Source of the DNA: Legionellales bacterium
GTDB taxonomy: Bacteria; Pseudomonadota; Gammaproteobacteria; PIVX01
Assembly (NCBI GenBank): GCA_013215905.1
Contig: JABSQI010000095.1
Coordinates: 1-6,698, forward strand
Reading direction: 5' to 3'
Length of the DNA stretch: 6,698 nt
Shown: in pieces, positions 1 to 6,566 of the stretch
Layout: every line of letters begins with the position of its first letter
Numbering within the stretch: the first letter of the stretch is position 1
Position numbers and translations under genes: made by a program
Notes under the pieces: generated by a model
Told to the model about the DNA's origin: nothing
Databases searched by the model: none
Seen by the model: the letters and a program-made list of their open reading frames with translations, nothing else

Positions 1-2770
1 GTATCAATACAATTTTTCCTTTAATATCCATATTAACATTAGCTTCTAAATGCGCTATTTTTGATTCTACTCTATTCATTGTAACGAAATTAGGCTGAGA
101 TGAATTTTTTTCAAAACAATAAAAATCACTGTCTTTAGTAATTAACGATGGTAATTCAATTAAATGATTAATTTTATATTTTAATTTTCTTTTGCTAATA
201 ATACTATCCAGATCTTTATGGCTCAATGTTCCGAGCCTTAAACCTTCTAGATCTGAATATTCTAAAAATGCTAAATTTTCTCTTGGCAAACCTACTTGAC
301 CACCAAATTTCACAGTATAATCCAAAGCCTTACTCAAATTTTTTGTAAATTCAAATTTAGCAAATTCTCTTGACTGAATAGCCCTAATAATAAAATCTAT
401 GAGATGGCCATGCTCATGCTCTCCTCCCACTTCTTTCAGGAATAGGTTAAACTTACTTAACTCTTCCTCTGTAAAGCTAAATGCAGATTTTTTATTTACT
501 TTATTGCCAGTTGTACTCGATAGATATTTGTGATTATTCTCCCAATATGCAGAATTGCTAATTTCATAAGTCCCTGGCCTTAAATGTCCATACCGTTTAA
601 CAAGTTCATCAATGCTGAGTTGACCAGTTGTAACAGCATATTTATCATCTTCAAAAATACCTGTAACTGTTTTAATAGTTCTTAAAAATTCTAGCTTTCT
701 CTCTTTAGAAATCCAGCCCTTTTTAACAAAACTTCTCAATAAGGTTGAGGCTACAAATCCAGCTCTTGCAGCATGAGAAAATGCTTTTGTTCCAAGAAAT
801 TTGCAATCCTCTAATAGACAGAATAACTTGTCTAATTCAGATTGCTTTCCTTGCTCTATCTTAATCATTCTATCAGATAATTGTGCCAACGAGGAAATGT
901 CTGTGCTTAATCTTATGAGAGAGGCTCTAGTTATTTTCTTCAAAGATTCTTCAAGCAATTTGATTTCATCTTCAGATATACCGTAAGGACACAATCTTTT
1001 AATTGCCTCATCTTGAAAACAAGGAGTCCATACTGTAAATGCTACTTCAAATTCAATTTTATCATGTAAATATGGTTTATCCTCCAGTATTGCAAGATAA
1101 GCATTTACCAATTTCTCAGCTATGGGGTCTGGCAAATCCACCGGTATAAATGAATTAAAACTAGCTCGAATATCTACGAACGGATGCCCAGAAAAAGAAA
1201 CTAAAAGTGGTTGAGGCCTCACATCCCTATAGCCATATTCTGCCCTTTGAGCAGCCCATACTTCATTAGTTATAAGATATCTATACAAACTAAAAGCAAG
1301 GTTTTTAGGATTCACACCTATTATCTCCGCTGGATTCCAATCTGGCATATTTCCAAAGAAAGTCTTTTTGCCTAAAACAAACGGAGATGGCTCTTGTAAT
1401 TCATTAAATCTAGAAGAGCTTTCAAGGATACTTTCATAAACATTTTTTTCGCTAATTTCATATTCACTATGATCAACAACAATTGGTCTAACTTGAAATA
1501 TATAAACAAGCCCATCATGATCAACTGCAAATTCAATATCTAACTTATTGTAATGCAATATTTTCTCAAGCTCAGATATTGCCTTTATTACCGGAATTAG
1601 TTTTGCATCTACTTTATCTACAGCATTTAAGGATGTTCTACTTACAATTACTGTTCTCAAATCACCTTGCAAACCAGATGTAACCGATGCAGTAGAATCA
1701 TTTTTCTCATCAAAATTTATTCTATAGTATGGTGACCCTGTATCTAATCCACAAGTAAAAACTACCCCTGCAAAACTTATATTCTTAACAAATTCTTGTA
1801 ATAAAACCTGATTAGAATTTTCTTCAGGAGTTCCATAAGATTTTATAACTGTTTCTATGGCTTCAATAATTCTTGTATTTGAAGTGCTATCAATATTCAG
1901 TATACTTTCAAATCCACCTGCATTAGAAGAAACCCAGTTATCTTCACCATGAGCACTACTTCTGACAATTAAAGGTTTTTTATTAAAGTCTTTCTTGATA
2001 CTTTCAATAACTTCTTTTTGAGATGCCCGCCATTGCCCAACAGTAAAACAAATTTGCTCGCCTATTGTGCTTTGTTTTACAACATTCTCTAACCTAGATA
2101 AAGTCTCAGCTTTTGTACCTAAAATAAAATGAGATATGTCTGCAGGTGAATTAAGCTCTGCCCAATTTCCCTGAACATCAAAAATAGTAATATTGAAATT
2201 TTTATCTCTTAAATAGCAAACTAAGTCTATTAATGATTTGCCAACTTCCTGTTCTGATAAATTCCTTATAAATTCAACTACATGCGCTTTAAAAGATATC
2301 AACCCTGTAAATTCAACTTCTCCAGAACCACAATCAAAATCTTCTAAAAATATAGTTTCTGCTATAGCTATGTCTTTTTCATTTCTATGCTGAAATCTCT
2401 TTAGCCAAACAGAATCAACACCAATAACAACATCACCAGGAGAATTGCACAAATTTGTTATAATGTCATTCCTGAAGATAGTATCTGCATAAGTAACTAA
2501 TATTTCAGAATCAGGTAGAGGAGATTCTAGAAGTGTATGTAAAACTGTGCGCTTATCCCAATCCGGTATTACGGTATATTTCAATTTAGGATATTTACTA
2601 ATCACCTTTTCAGCATGATACCCAGCAATAAAATGCAGACCTTTATTATCAAGGTCACTAAAACTACGTACCTGCCAATCTAATACATTAGAATCAATTG
2701 TAAGTTTTTTAAGAGCTGAAGGAGAAAGGCCTTTTGATGGTTTACCAGCACCTAATAAAAATACTTCCAT
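1..2770 (-). CDS. Nucleotidyltransferase / PEP-pyruvate-binding (PPDK-like) fusion enzyme, 3' end outside window
   Basis: The frame is open from an ATG at 2768-2770 to the left edge, giving 923 codons with no stop. Residues 1-~200 resemble a sugar-nucleotidyltransferase GT-A fold: the N-terminal loop is FLLGAGKP (4-11) and a YADT metal-site-like motif sits at 94-97. A linker (ADISHFILGTKAETL, from about 207) leads to a PEP/pyruvate-binding ATP-grasp domain (PF01326 type) with VRSSAHGED (269-277) and a closing FQVRPI (425-430). A family-specific middle region follows, with MPDWNPAEIIG (about 474-484), RYGHLRPGTYE (about 726-736) and KFEFTKNLSKALD (about 805-817). The last visible residues, GKIVLI (918-923), look like the start of the swivelling PEP-utilizing mobile domain, so the catalytic His lies outside. 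By family, the body should move phosphate between ATP, a His and PEP/pyruvate or another acceptor. The head suggests nucleotidylation of a product. The true substrate is unknown. The start has only a weak SD (GTGGAT). It is probably part of a capsule, glycan or phosphonate-type cluster. Confidence 0.9.
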   Translation of the reverse strand, partial: MEVFLLGAGKPSKGLSPSALKKLTIDSNVLDWQVRSFSDLDNKGLHFIAGYHAEKVISKYPKLKYTVIPDWDKRTVLHTLLESPLPDSEILVTYADTIFRNDIITNLCNSPGDVVIGVDSVWLKRFQHRNEKDIAIAETIFLEDFDCGSGEVEFTGLISFKAHVVEFIRNLSEQEVGKSLIDLVCYLRDKNFNITIFDVQGNWAELNSPADISHFILGTKAETLSRLENVVKQSTIGEQICFTVGQWRASQKEVIESIKKDFNKKPLIVRSSAHGEDNWVSSNAGGFESILNIDSTSNTRIIEAIETVIKSYGTPEENSNQVLLQEFVKNISFAGVVFTCGLDTGSPYYRINFDEKNDSTASVTSGLQGDLRTVIVSRTSLNAVDKVDAKLIPVIKAISELEKILHYNKLDIEFAVDHDGLVYIFQVRPIVVDHSEYEISEKNVYESILESSSRFNELQEPSPFVLGKKTFFGNMPDWNPAEIIGVNPKNLAFSLYRYLITNEVWAAQRAEYGYRDVRPQPLLVSFSGHPFVDIRASFNSFIPVDLPDPIAEKLVNAYLAILEDKPYLHDKIEFEVAFTVWTPCFQDEAIKRLCPYGISEDEIKLLEESLKKITRASLIRLSTDISSLAQLSDRMIKIEQGKQSELDKLFCLLEDCKFLGTKAFSHAARAGFVASTLLRSFVKKGWISKERKLEFLRTIKTVTGIFEDDKYAVTTGQLSIDELVKRYGHLRPGTYEISNSAYWENNHKYLSSTTGNKVNKKSAFSFTEEELSKFNLFLKEVGGEHEHGHLIDFIIRAIQSREFAKFEFTKNLSKALDYTVKFGGQVGLPRENLAFLEYSDLEGLRLGTLSHKDLDSIISKRKLKYKINHLIELPSLITKDSDFYCFEKNSSQPNFVTMNRVESKIAHLEANVNMDIKGKIVLI

Positions 2771-2798
2771 ACAAATCCACAAGCGTTCCAAATACAAT

Positions 2799-2832
2799 AT
2801 TAAAAGATAAAATATTTATTTTATCTTTTAAT
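2799..2832 (-). terminator. 15-bp perfect inverted repeat between two minus-strand genes (terminator or 5'-leader hairpin)
   Basis: The arms 2799-2813 and 2818-2832 are exact reverse complements (attaaaagataaaat / attttatcttttaat) around a 4-nt loop. The hairpin lies 20 nt after the stop of the 71-residue gene and 28 nt before the start of the fusion enzyme, both on the minus strand. It is almost pure A/T with one G-C pair and has only a poor T-run after it on the minus strand, so a classical intrinsic terminator is possible but weak. It could instead be a leader hairpin of the downstream gene, because a TATAAT lies just upstream of it. Confidence 0.45.
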
Positions 2833-2841
2833 GCGTATTAC

Positions 2842-2847
2842 ATTATA
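2842..2847 (-). promoter_or_regulatory. Possible -10 element for the fusion-enzyme gene
   Basis: The minus strand reads TATAAT here, a perfect -10 hexamer, just after the stop codon of the upstream small gene. No convincing -35 is present 16-18 bp upstream. A start about 7 nt downstream (near 2835) would put the 15-bp hairpin at the extreme 5' end of the transcript. Such hexamers are common by chance in DNA this AT-rich. Confidence 0.25.
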
Positions 2848-2852
2848 AAAAA

Positions 2853-3068
2853 TTAACTGGTCTCTCTGTTTTTTTGAGCATTCTTAGATCTTTTGAATAA
2901 AGATTTAAATTTATACCAATATTTTTTAATTGTTAGCGATGCTGCTACAAAAAAGCCAAAAATGACTGATAACAATGTACTACCAGATGCTGGATCAATA
3001 TATGCCATAGCCTCTAATGGGAACATTAGAGCGAAGACTAATATTATAAATGTACTGACAGAAGCCAT
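2853..3068 (-). CDS. Small membrane protein with YIDPASGS motif
   Basis: This 71-residue protein has a hydrophobic N-terminus (7-18) that resembles a signal peptide, with a possible AMA|Y cleavage site at 20-23. The motif YIDPASGS follows at 23-30, then a second hydrophobic segment (31-47) and a basic, aromatic tail with KKYWYKFKSLFKR (48-60). Small proteins with a YIDPGTGS-like motif, one membrane helix and a basic end recur beside sulfatase-like and polysaccharide genes in bacteria; their function is not established to my knowledge. The start is well supported: the minus strand has AGGAGGG (3074-3080) 5 nt before the ATG. It lies between the fusion enzyme (same strand, 82 nt downstream) and the divergent transferase. 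A small accessory or anchoring subunit for one of those two is an inference. The longer plus-strand frame over the same bases has no such features. Confidence 0.85.
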   Translation of the reverse strand: MASVSTFIILVFALMFPLEAMAYIDPASGSTLLSVIFGFFVAASLTIKKYWYKFKSLFKRSKNAQKNRETS

Positions 3069-3308
3069 GATAACCCTCCTATTATTTTATATTTACTTGC
3101 ATTTAGCTCTATGTAAAAAGCACCCCTTAGGTAGTTTTATCTATTTAAATATCTACCAGCCCAACTTTACTAATACTTCCAAACCCAATAGTATCAAATT
3201 AATGCAATTATTTCAAGTTAAAAAACTATTTTTTAAGGCTCTGAAACAGAATATATTATAAAATTTTCACCCCACAGCGGACTTAATGAAACTTAATACA
3301 AATTGAAC

Positions 3309-3314
3309 TATAAT
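3309..3314 (+). promoter_or_regulatory. -10 element TATAAT upstream of the transferase gene
   Basis: This is a perfect TATAAT. The -35 region (around 3283-3292, ttaatgaaac) is poor. Transcription from this site would begin near 3321, downstream of a TTG at 3303 in the same frame as the gene. That argues that TTG is not the start and fits an ATG start at 3348. Confidence 0.4.
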
Positions 3315-3334
3315 AGCCACATTGTGAATAAGTT

Positions 3335-3339
3335 AAGGA
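3335..3339 (+). promoter_or_regulatory. Ribosome binding site deciding the transferase start
   Basis: AAGGA lies 8 nt before the ATG at 3348. The alternative in-frame TTG at 3303 has no purine-rich site in front of it, so the ATG is preferred. Confidence 0.65.
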
Positions 3340-3347
3340 ATTATTAT

Positions 3348-5360
3348 ATGACTAGTCGCGGTTCAATTATAGAAAAATTTCTTGTTTCTGTTCAATTTGC
3401 ATTGGTTTTCCTATTTATAGTTCCTTTTACCGTGTTATTTTACAACGAAGGGTGGTTAGCATATACCTCATTTTTGTTTTTATTGAAATCTTGTTTCTTG
3501 CTATTTTTTGTATGTTTTGTTGTTTCTAGTATCTTGCCCAGGTACTTAGAAAAATTCTTTATGGGGACATGTACCATACTGTCCGCATCATTTCTTATAA
3601 TTAATTTTTTTTCTCCCATGGAGAATGGCGTTCTAGATGGGACGCATATGGAGTCATCCTTTAATATTTATTCCATAATTAAACTGGTTTTTATAATTTC
3701 AGTAATTTCATATATATACATATATAAAAGCAAATCTCTTGTTAAAGATAGCGTTATGTATGGTTCTTTTGGAGCTGTTTTAGCTATATTGGTTGTTATA
3801 TATCGCGGAGAATACATTTTTGAAGGGACAACTAGTTATAAACTTTCAAATTTATCACACAACAAAAATATTTTCATTATTAGCCTAGATGCTTTACCTG
3901 GATTTGTTACAAATAAAATATTGCAAGAAAATAAAGATTTTCAAAAAGAATTGCGTGGTTTTACTTCCTTTACAAATACTACGAGTTCTGGCCCATCAAC
4001 AGCTATCTCTTGGATGGGGATCTCTTATGGGAAAGTATTTAATCTAGATGCTATACCACCAGAAATACAGGATAATCACCCCGACCCCTCTTTGATATCT
4101 AATTCTAATTTAAAGGTATTAATGCTTCGTAATGACTACAACACCTATACTTATGGAGCTGTTCATCCTCGTGGGATATGGCCCACATTATCTGAATTTA
4201 AAAAGCTAGGAAAATTACATATAGACTACAAAAGTGCAAAAGGTAAAAAAAATGGAAAAGAAATTAAATCTTTGATGGAATTAGGATTATATAGAATAAT
4301 ACCGCTTTATATATTGGAAGCTATCGACAAGGACTTTCTTGTTAAAATAGATCATAAAAATTTTTCACAAGAAATATATGATTTTAATAGTTATGTCAAT
4401 GAGTTAAAAGTGACAACTGATAAGAATATAATGCATATTAGTCACTACAATTTCACTCACGTTCCTATAGTATTAGATGCTACTTGCAGTATTGCTGCCA
4501 AAAAGGGTTCAAACAAATTTGACGCAATGATAGAACAGGTAAAATGTGGGGTGAATAAATTTATTGAGCTCATTAAAAAATTGAAGGAAAAGGGAGTATA
4601 TGATAAATCACAAATATTTCTTATTAGTGATCACGGGATGTACAGTAAAATATATGAGGATATGGATATTAATGATCCACTTTATTTTCATGGCCAAATA
4701 ATCAGCAGCAAAGCAATGAAATCCCTTGGATTTTCGTCTTTAAGATATACACCATCACTAATATTTAAAGATTTTGGTGATAATGCCCCCTTTAAGTTCG
4801 ATGAATCTCCTAGAAGCTTAGTAGATATAGCACCAACTGTCTGTTACAGTAATTTGTCATCAATGGAATGTGATAAAATTGGCTATGACGGTATTAGCCT
4901 TACATCTCCTGTTGAAAAAACAAGAGAGAGATATTTTTTCTTGTATTCTAAAGAAGATAATAGAAAAACAACTTCAAGAGATAATAATGAAAATTTATCT
5001 CTATATAAAAAAGTAACTATTAGGGGAGATAATCTTTATGATGAAATAACAAGAATTATGATGAGTACGTACAAAAAAATATCTTGTGATGAAGTAATAA
5101 ATTTTTCTGATCCAAAAAGCCTAGATAAAGTGCAAATATTAGGATTTTCCAAAAGCTCTAAAAATGAAACATTTATTAATGATAACACCGGTATGATAGG
5201 ATTTTGGACGGAAAAATCATGTACACTTTCTGCAATTGAAGTGTCTATAAGAGCAAAAATAAAATCAAAAAATATTCTTACTAGGATGAAAATTTTTCTT
5301 AATAATGTTTTAGTTGAAGAAATAAAGATCAATTCAATGGATTTTCCGGAACCCACATAA
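3348..5360 (+). CDS. Membrane sulfatase-like phospho-transferase (phosphoethanolamine/phosphoglycerol transferase type), C-terminus truncated by in-frame stop
   Basis: The product is 670 residues from the ATG (685 if the unsupported TTG at 3303 is used). Five hydrophobic segments (about 11-31, 38-63, 70-88, 107-126, 135-152) are followed by an extracytoplasmic alkaline-phosphatase-superfamily domain, the layout of EptA/MCR and LtaS enzymes. Motifs in order: ISLDALPG with metal ligand D181; SSGPSTAIS (213-221), where S217 or T218 would be the nucleophile; ISHYNFTHVP (364-373) with H371; ISDHGMY (426-432) with D428 and H429; and YFHGQ with H448. The set matches the two-metal site that transfers phosphoethanolamine, phosphoglycerol or a similar group from a lipid to a glycan or lipid acceptor; the group moved cannot be told from sequence. 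From about 595 a C-terminal beta-rich domain begins (LGFSKSS, then GFWTEKSC). It is interrupted by TAA at 5358-5360, though the same frame remains coding-like to 5528. The gene is divergent from the fusion-enzyme pair. Confidence 0.88.
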   Translation: MTSRGSIIEKFLVSVQFALVFLFIVPFTVLFYNEGWLAYTSFLFLLKSCFLLFFVCFVVSSILPRYLEKFFMGTCTILSASFLIINFFSPMENGVLDGTHMESSFNIYSIIKLVFIISVISYIYIYKSKSLVKDSVMYGSFGAVLAILVVIYRGEYIFEGTTSYKLSNLSHNKNIFIISLDALPGFVTNKILQENKDFQKELRGFTSFTNTTSSGPSTAISWMGISYGKVFNLDAIPPEIQDNHPDPSLISNSNLKVLMLRNDYNTYTYGAVHPRGIWPTLSEFKKLGKLHIDYKSAKGKKNGKEIKSLMELGLYRIIPLYILEAIDKDFLVKIDHKNFSQEIYDFNSYVNELKVTTDKNIMHISHYNFTHVPIVLDATCSIAAKKGSNKFDAMIEQVKCGVNKFIELIKKLKEKGVYDKSQIFLISDHGMYSKIYEDMDINDPLYFHGQIISSKAMKSLGFSSLRYTPSLIFKDFGDNAPFKFDESPRSLVDIAPTVCYSNLSSMECDKIGYDGISLTSPVEKTRERYFFLYSKEDNRKTTSRDNNENLSLYKKVTIRGDNLYDEITRIMMSTYKKISCDEVINFSDPKSLDKVQILGFSKSSKNETFINDNTGMIGFWTEKSCTLSAIEVSIRAKIKSKNILTRMKIFLNNVLVEEIKINSMDFPEPT

Positions 5361-5531
5361 CAACATTTTAAGCTGAAAATCCCCAGTGAAATATTTAGAA
5401 AAGACAATTGGAATCTTATTAAATTTAACCTTAATTTTGACAATCAATCAGAAGAACAAAAAAGCAATACAGGGCAAAACTTAGCAAAAGTATTTTTTGA
5501 TAAGGTGTCCTTTATCCCTTCGAAGAGCTAA
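5361..5531 (+). pseudogene. In-frame continuation of the transferase beyond its TAA stop
   Basis: Directly after TAA 5358-5360, and in the same frame, 56 codons follow before TAA 5529-5531. They read QHFKLKIPSEIFRKDNWNLI, then KFNLNFDNQ, and near the end LAKVFFDKVSFIP. This resembles the closing strands of the beta-rich domain started upstream. The codon use is like that of the gene, and no start codon with an SD is present. Restoring one base (TAA to CAA) would give an unbroken 727-codon product. The simplest reading is a nonsense mutation that removed the C-terminus; a sequencing error or stop readthrough would look the same. Confidence 0.7.
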
Positions 5532-5612
5532 AGACGAAGGTGAGAAGCCCGAAGTAGCGCTGCTTACCGGCGCATAGCATTATGCGAGAGCTAAACTGCG
5601 CAGCATTTGGCT
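5517..5612. repeat. GC-rich block of four consecutive stem-loops (palindromic repeat or structured RNA)
   Basis: Bases 5521-5610 are 48/90 G+C, far above the flanks. Four hairpins follow each other: 5517-5522 with 5535-5540 (CCTTCG/CGAAGG); 5552-5556 with 5561-5565 (one G-U pair, inside an interrupted palindrome around AGCGCT); 5571-5576 with 5581-5586 (CGCATA/TATGCG, 4-nt loop); and 5589-5595 with 5606-5612 (one G-U pair, the loop containing the palindrome CTGCGCAG). The 9-mer AGAGCTAAA occurs twice, at 5524 and 5587. The block begins at the end of the transferase frame, between two convergent genes, a usual place for REP- or RPE-like elements. No T-run follows, so it is not a typical terminator. 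It lacks tRNA hallmarks. Confidence 0.5.
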
Positions 5613-5752
5613 GATTTCCTTTTAATGTGGAGTATATACAAATAGGTAACTGTTTAGATGTCATGCTCTAATGTTCAAGAATGGTTGGTAGAACGCATAA
5701 GATTAAGAAATAGTTCACAAGAAAATAAATTTAATTATGTTATTACCACTTA

Positions 5753-5920
5753 ATGAAATTAAACGACCTATGATTATTAACTGCAGAAGAAAAACTGGAA
5801 TTAATAATCTTATAAGCAGAAGAAAATAATCTGCAAAAAAAAGAAATCCGTATCCTAAAAGAAAAAATCAAGCTAAGATTGATGCTATCCTTAGTTCAAC
5901 AGAATATTATAAAAATGTAA
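5753..5920 (+). pseudogene. Degenerate transposase-like fragment, possibly IS66 TnpC N-terminus
   Basis: One frame reads MKLNDL, stop (TGA 5771), LLTAEEKLELIIL, stop (TAA 5813), AEENNLQKKEIRILKEKIK and on to TAA 5918. Joined across the stops it is a coiled-coil-like segment with the LTAEE and repeated E/K/L pattern typical of the beginning of IS66-family TnpC proteins, which is where I place it. Two internal stops and the missing body make it a relic. No terminal inverted repeats or target-site duplications are seen. The match is from memory of the family's look, so another coiled-coil protein is possible. Confidence 0.35.
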
Positions 5921-5934
5921 CTGTTCTGAGGTTT

Positions 5935-5968
5935 TAAAAAATAAAAACAAACTGGAATATAAATTCCA
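5935..5968 (-). terminator. Likely intrinsic terminator of the DUF1697 gene
   Basis: On the minus strand, just after the TGA stop at 5970, a 6-bp hairpin (TGGAAT, 4-nt loop, ATTCCA; 5968-5953) is followed by a T-rich run, GTTTGTTTTTATTTTTT. The stem is short and AT-rich, but the position and the T-tract suit rho-independent termination. Confidence 0.5.
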
Positions 5969-5969
5969 T

Positions 5970-6530
5970 TCAATATTCTGAAGCAATTTCCAACAATTTT
6001 TTGGTTGTCTTCCAGTTACGAGTAGTAGCATTTGTAGAAAGTACTTTCTCAAAATAATTGTTAGTTAATTTTGTCCTGCCGTACCCATTAGGACAATATA
6101 AATAAATCTCACTACCAGACATATGATATTTATCAGAAGTATCTTTAGCTTCAAGTGAGAGATGTTTGTAATAGCTTTTCATAATTTTTGTCCATAAAAA
6201 TGTTACGTGAAATTTAGCTATATCAAGTTCATCATTTTTCATATAAGGATTGTTGTTTATTATTTTCTCAAATTCTCTTTTAGTTTTGGTAAGAACTAAA
6301 ACATTAAAACCAAATTGATTTTTTATTTTTTGCTCTATTATTTTTGATATTTTTTTATTATCTGAAATATTTGAATTAAAAATAATATTTCCACTTTGTA
6401 GATAAGTTTCAATATTTTCAGTATTTGTTGATTTATATATTTCCTTTAGTTGTTTCATATTAATACGTCTGTTTCCACCAACATTAATTCCTCGTAATAT
6501 AGAGATATAAGTGTGTGTATTAGATGTCAT
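5970..6530 (-). CDS. DUF1697 family protein
   Basis: The product is 186 residues, close to the usual length of the family. The hallmark N-terminus YISILRGINVGGNRRI lies at 8-23, followed by TYLQSGNIIFNS (42-53). In the second half are a hydrophobic strand with KFHVTFLW, the motif YGRTKLTNN (150-158) and TTRNWKT (169-175) near the end. All are typical of DUF1697, a widespread soluble family of unknown function. The ATG at 6528-6530 has AGGAG (6536-6540) at a 5-nt gap, so it is preferred over an in-frame ATG 30 nt upstream (6560), which has no SD. It is convergent with the transferase and shows no link to the glycan genes. A likely terminator follows the stop. Confidence 0.92.
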   Translation of the reverse strand: MTSNTHTYISILRGINVGGNRRINMKQLKEIYKSTNTENIETYLQSGNIIFNSNISDNKKISKIIEQKIKNQFGFNVLVLTKTKREFEKIINNNPYMKNDELDIAKFHVTFLWTKIMKSYYKHLSLEAKDTSDKYHMSGSEIYLYCPNGYGRTKLTNNYFEKVLSTNATTRNWKTTKKLLEIASEY

Positions 6531-6535
6531 AAATA

Positions 6536-6540
6536 CTCCT
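6536..6540 (-). promoter_or_regulatory. Ribosome binding site deciding the DUF1697 start
   Basis: AGGAG on the minus strand, 5 nt before the ATG at 6530, selects the 186-residue form over the 196-residue one. Confidence 0.65.
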
Positions 6541-6566
6541 GTTTTATTTGTCACTTCCAAAAAAAC

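Larger units (their letters stand above)
3069..3347. promoter_or_regulatory. Divergent intergenic region holding the start signals of two genes
   Basis: This 279-nt stretch separates the starts of the 71-residue membrane protein (minus) and the transferase (plus). It holds the AGGAGG site of the former, a -10 and SD for the latter, and on the minus strand a TATAAA/TTTACA pair (about 3083-3114) whose spacing of about 20 bp is too long to be convincing. A short imperfect inverted repeat (ggtag ... ctacc, about 3130-3158) is also visible. I see no riboswitch or gene in it. Confidence 0.4.
5613..5969. other. Gene-free stretch with decayed sequence
   Basis: No intact gene is supported here. An ATG-started frame of 31 codons (5658-5750, stop 5751-5753; begins MSCSNVQEWLVERIRLRNSS) has no SD and is not recognised. 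It could be a fragment of a mobile element's first gene. The following part holds the interrupted transposase-like frame, and the end holds the terminator of the minus-strand gene. The next frame's ATG overlaps the stop of the 31-codon frame. Confidence 0.5.

Noticed and set aside
801..986. 61-codon plus-strand frame
   Set aside because: It lies entirely within the well-supported minus-strand fusion-enzyme gene and has no recognisable motif.
2893..3261. 122-codon plus-strand frame
   Set aside because: It is antisense to the YIDPASGS gene, which has a strong SD and a family motif; the plus-strand translation shows no domain.
5358..5360. Stop-codon reassignment (TAA as Gln) as the explanation of the internal stop
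   Set aside because: The 71-residue gene ends with TAA at a sensible place, and the 923-codon fusion gene contains no in-frame TAA, so the standard code fits better.
5036..5443. 135-codon minus-strand frame
   Set aside because: It is antisense to the C-terminal part of the transferase and its in-frame extension, whose plus-strand reading matches the enzyme's domain pattern.
5517..5612. tRNA gene or CRISPR array
   Set aside because: There is no cloverleaf with a GGTTCGAATCC-like arm and no regularly spaced repeats; the only direct repeat is a 9-mer seen twice.
5517..5612. Simple rho-independent terminator of the transferase
   Set aside because: None of the four hairpins is followed by a T-run on either strand.
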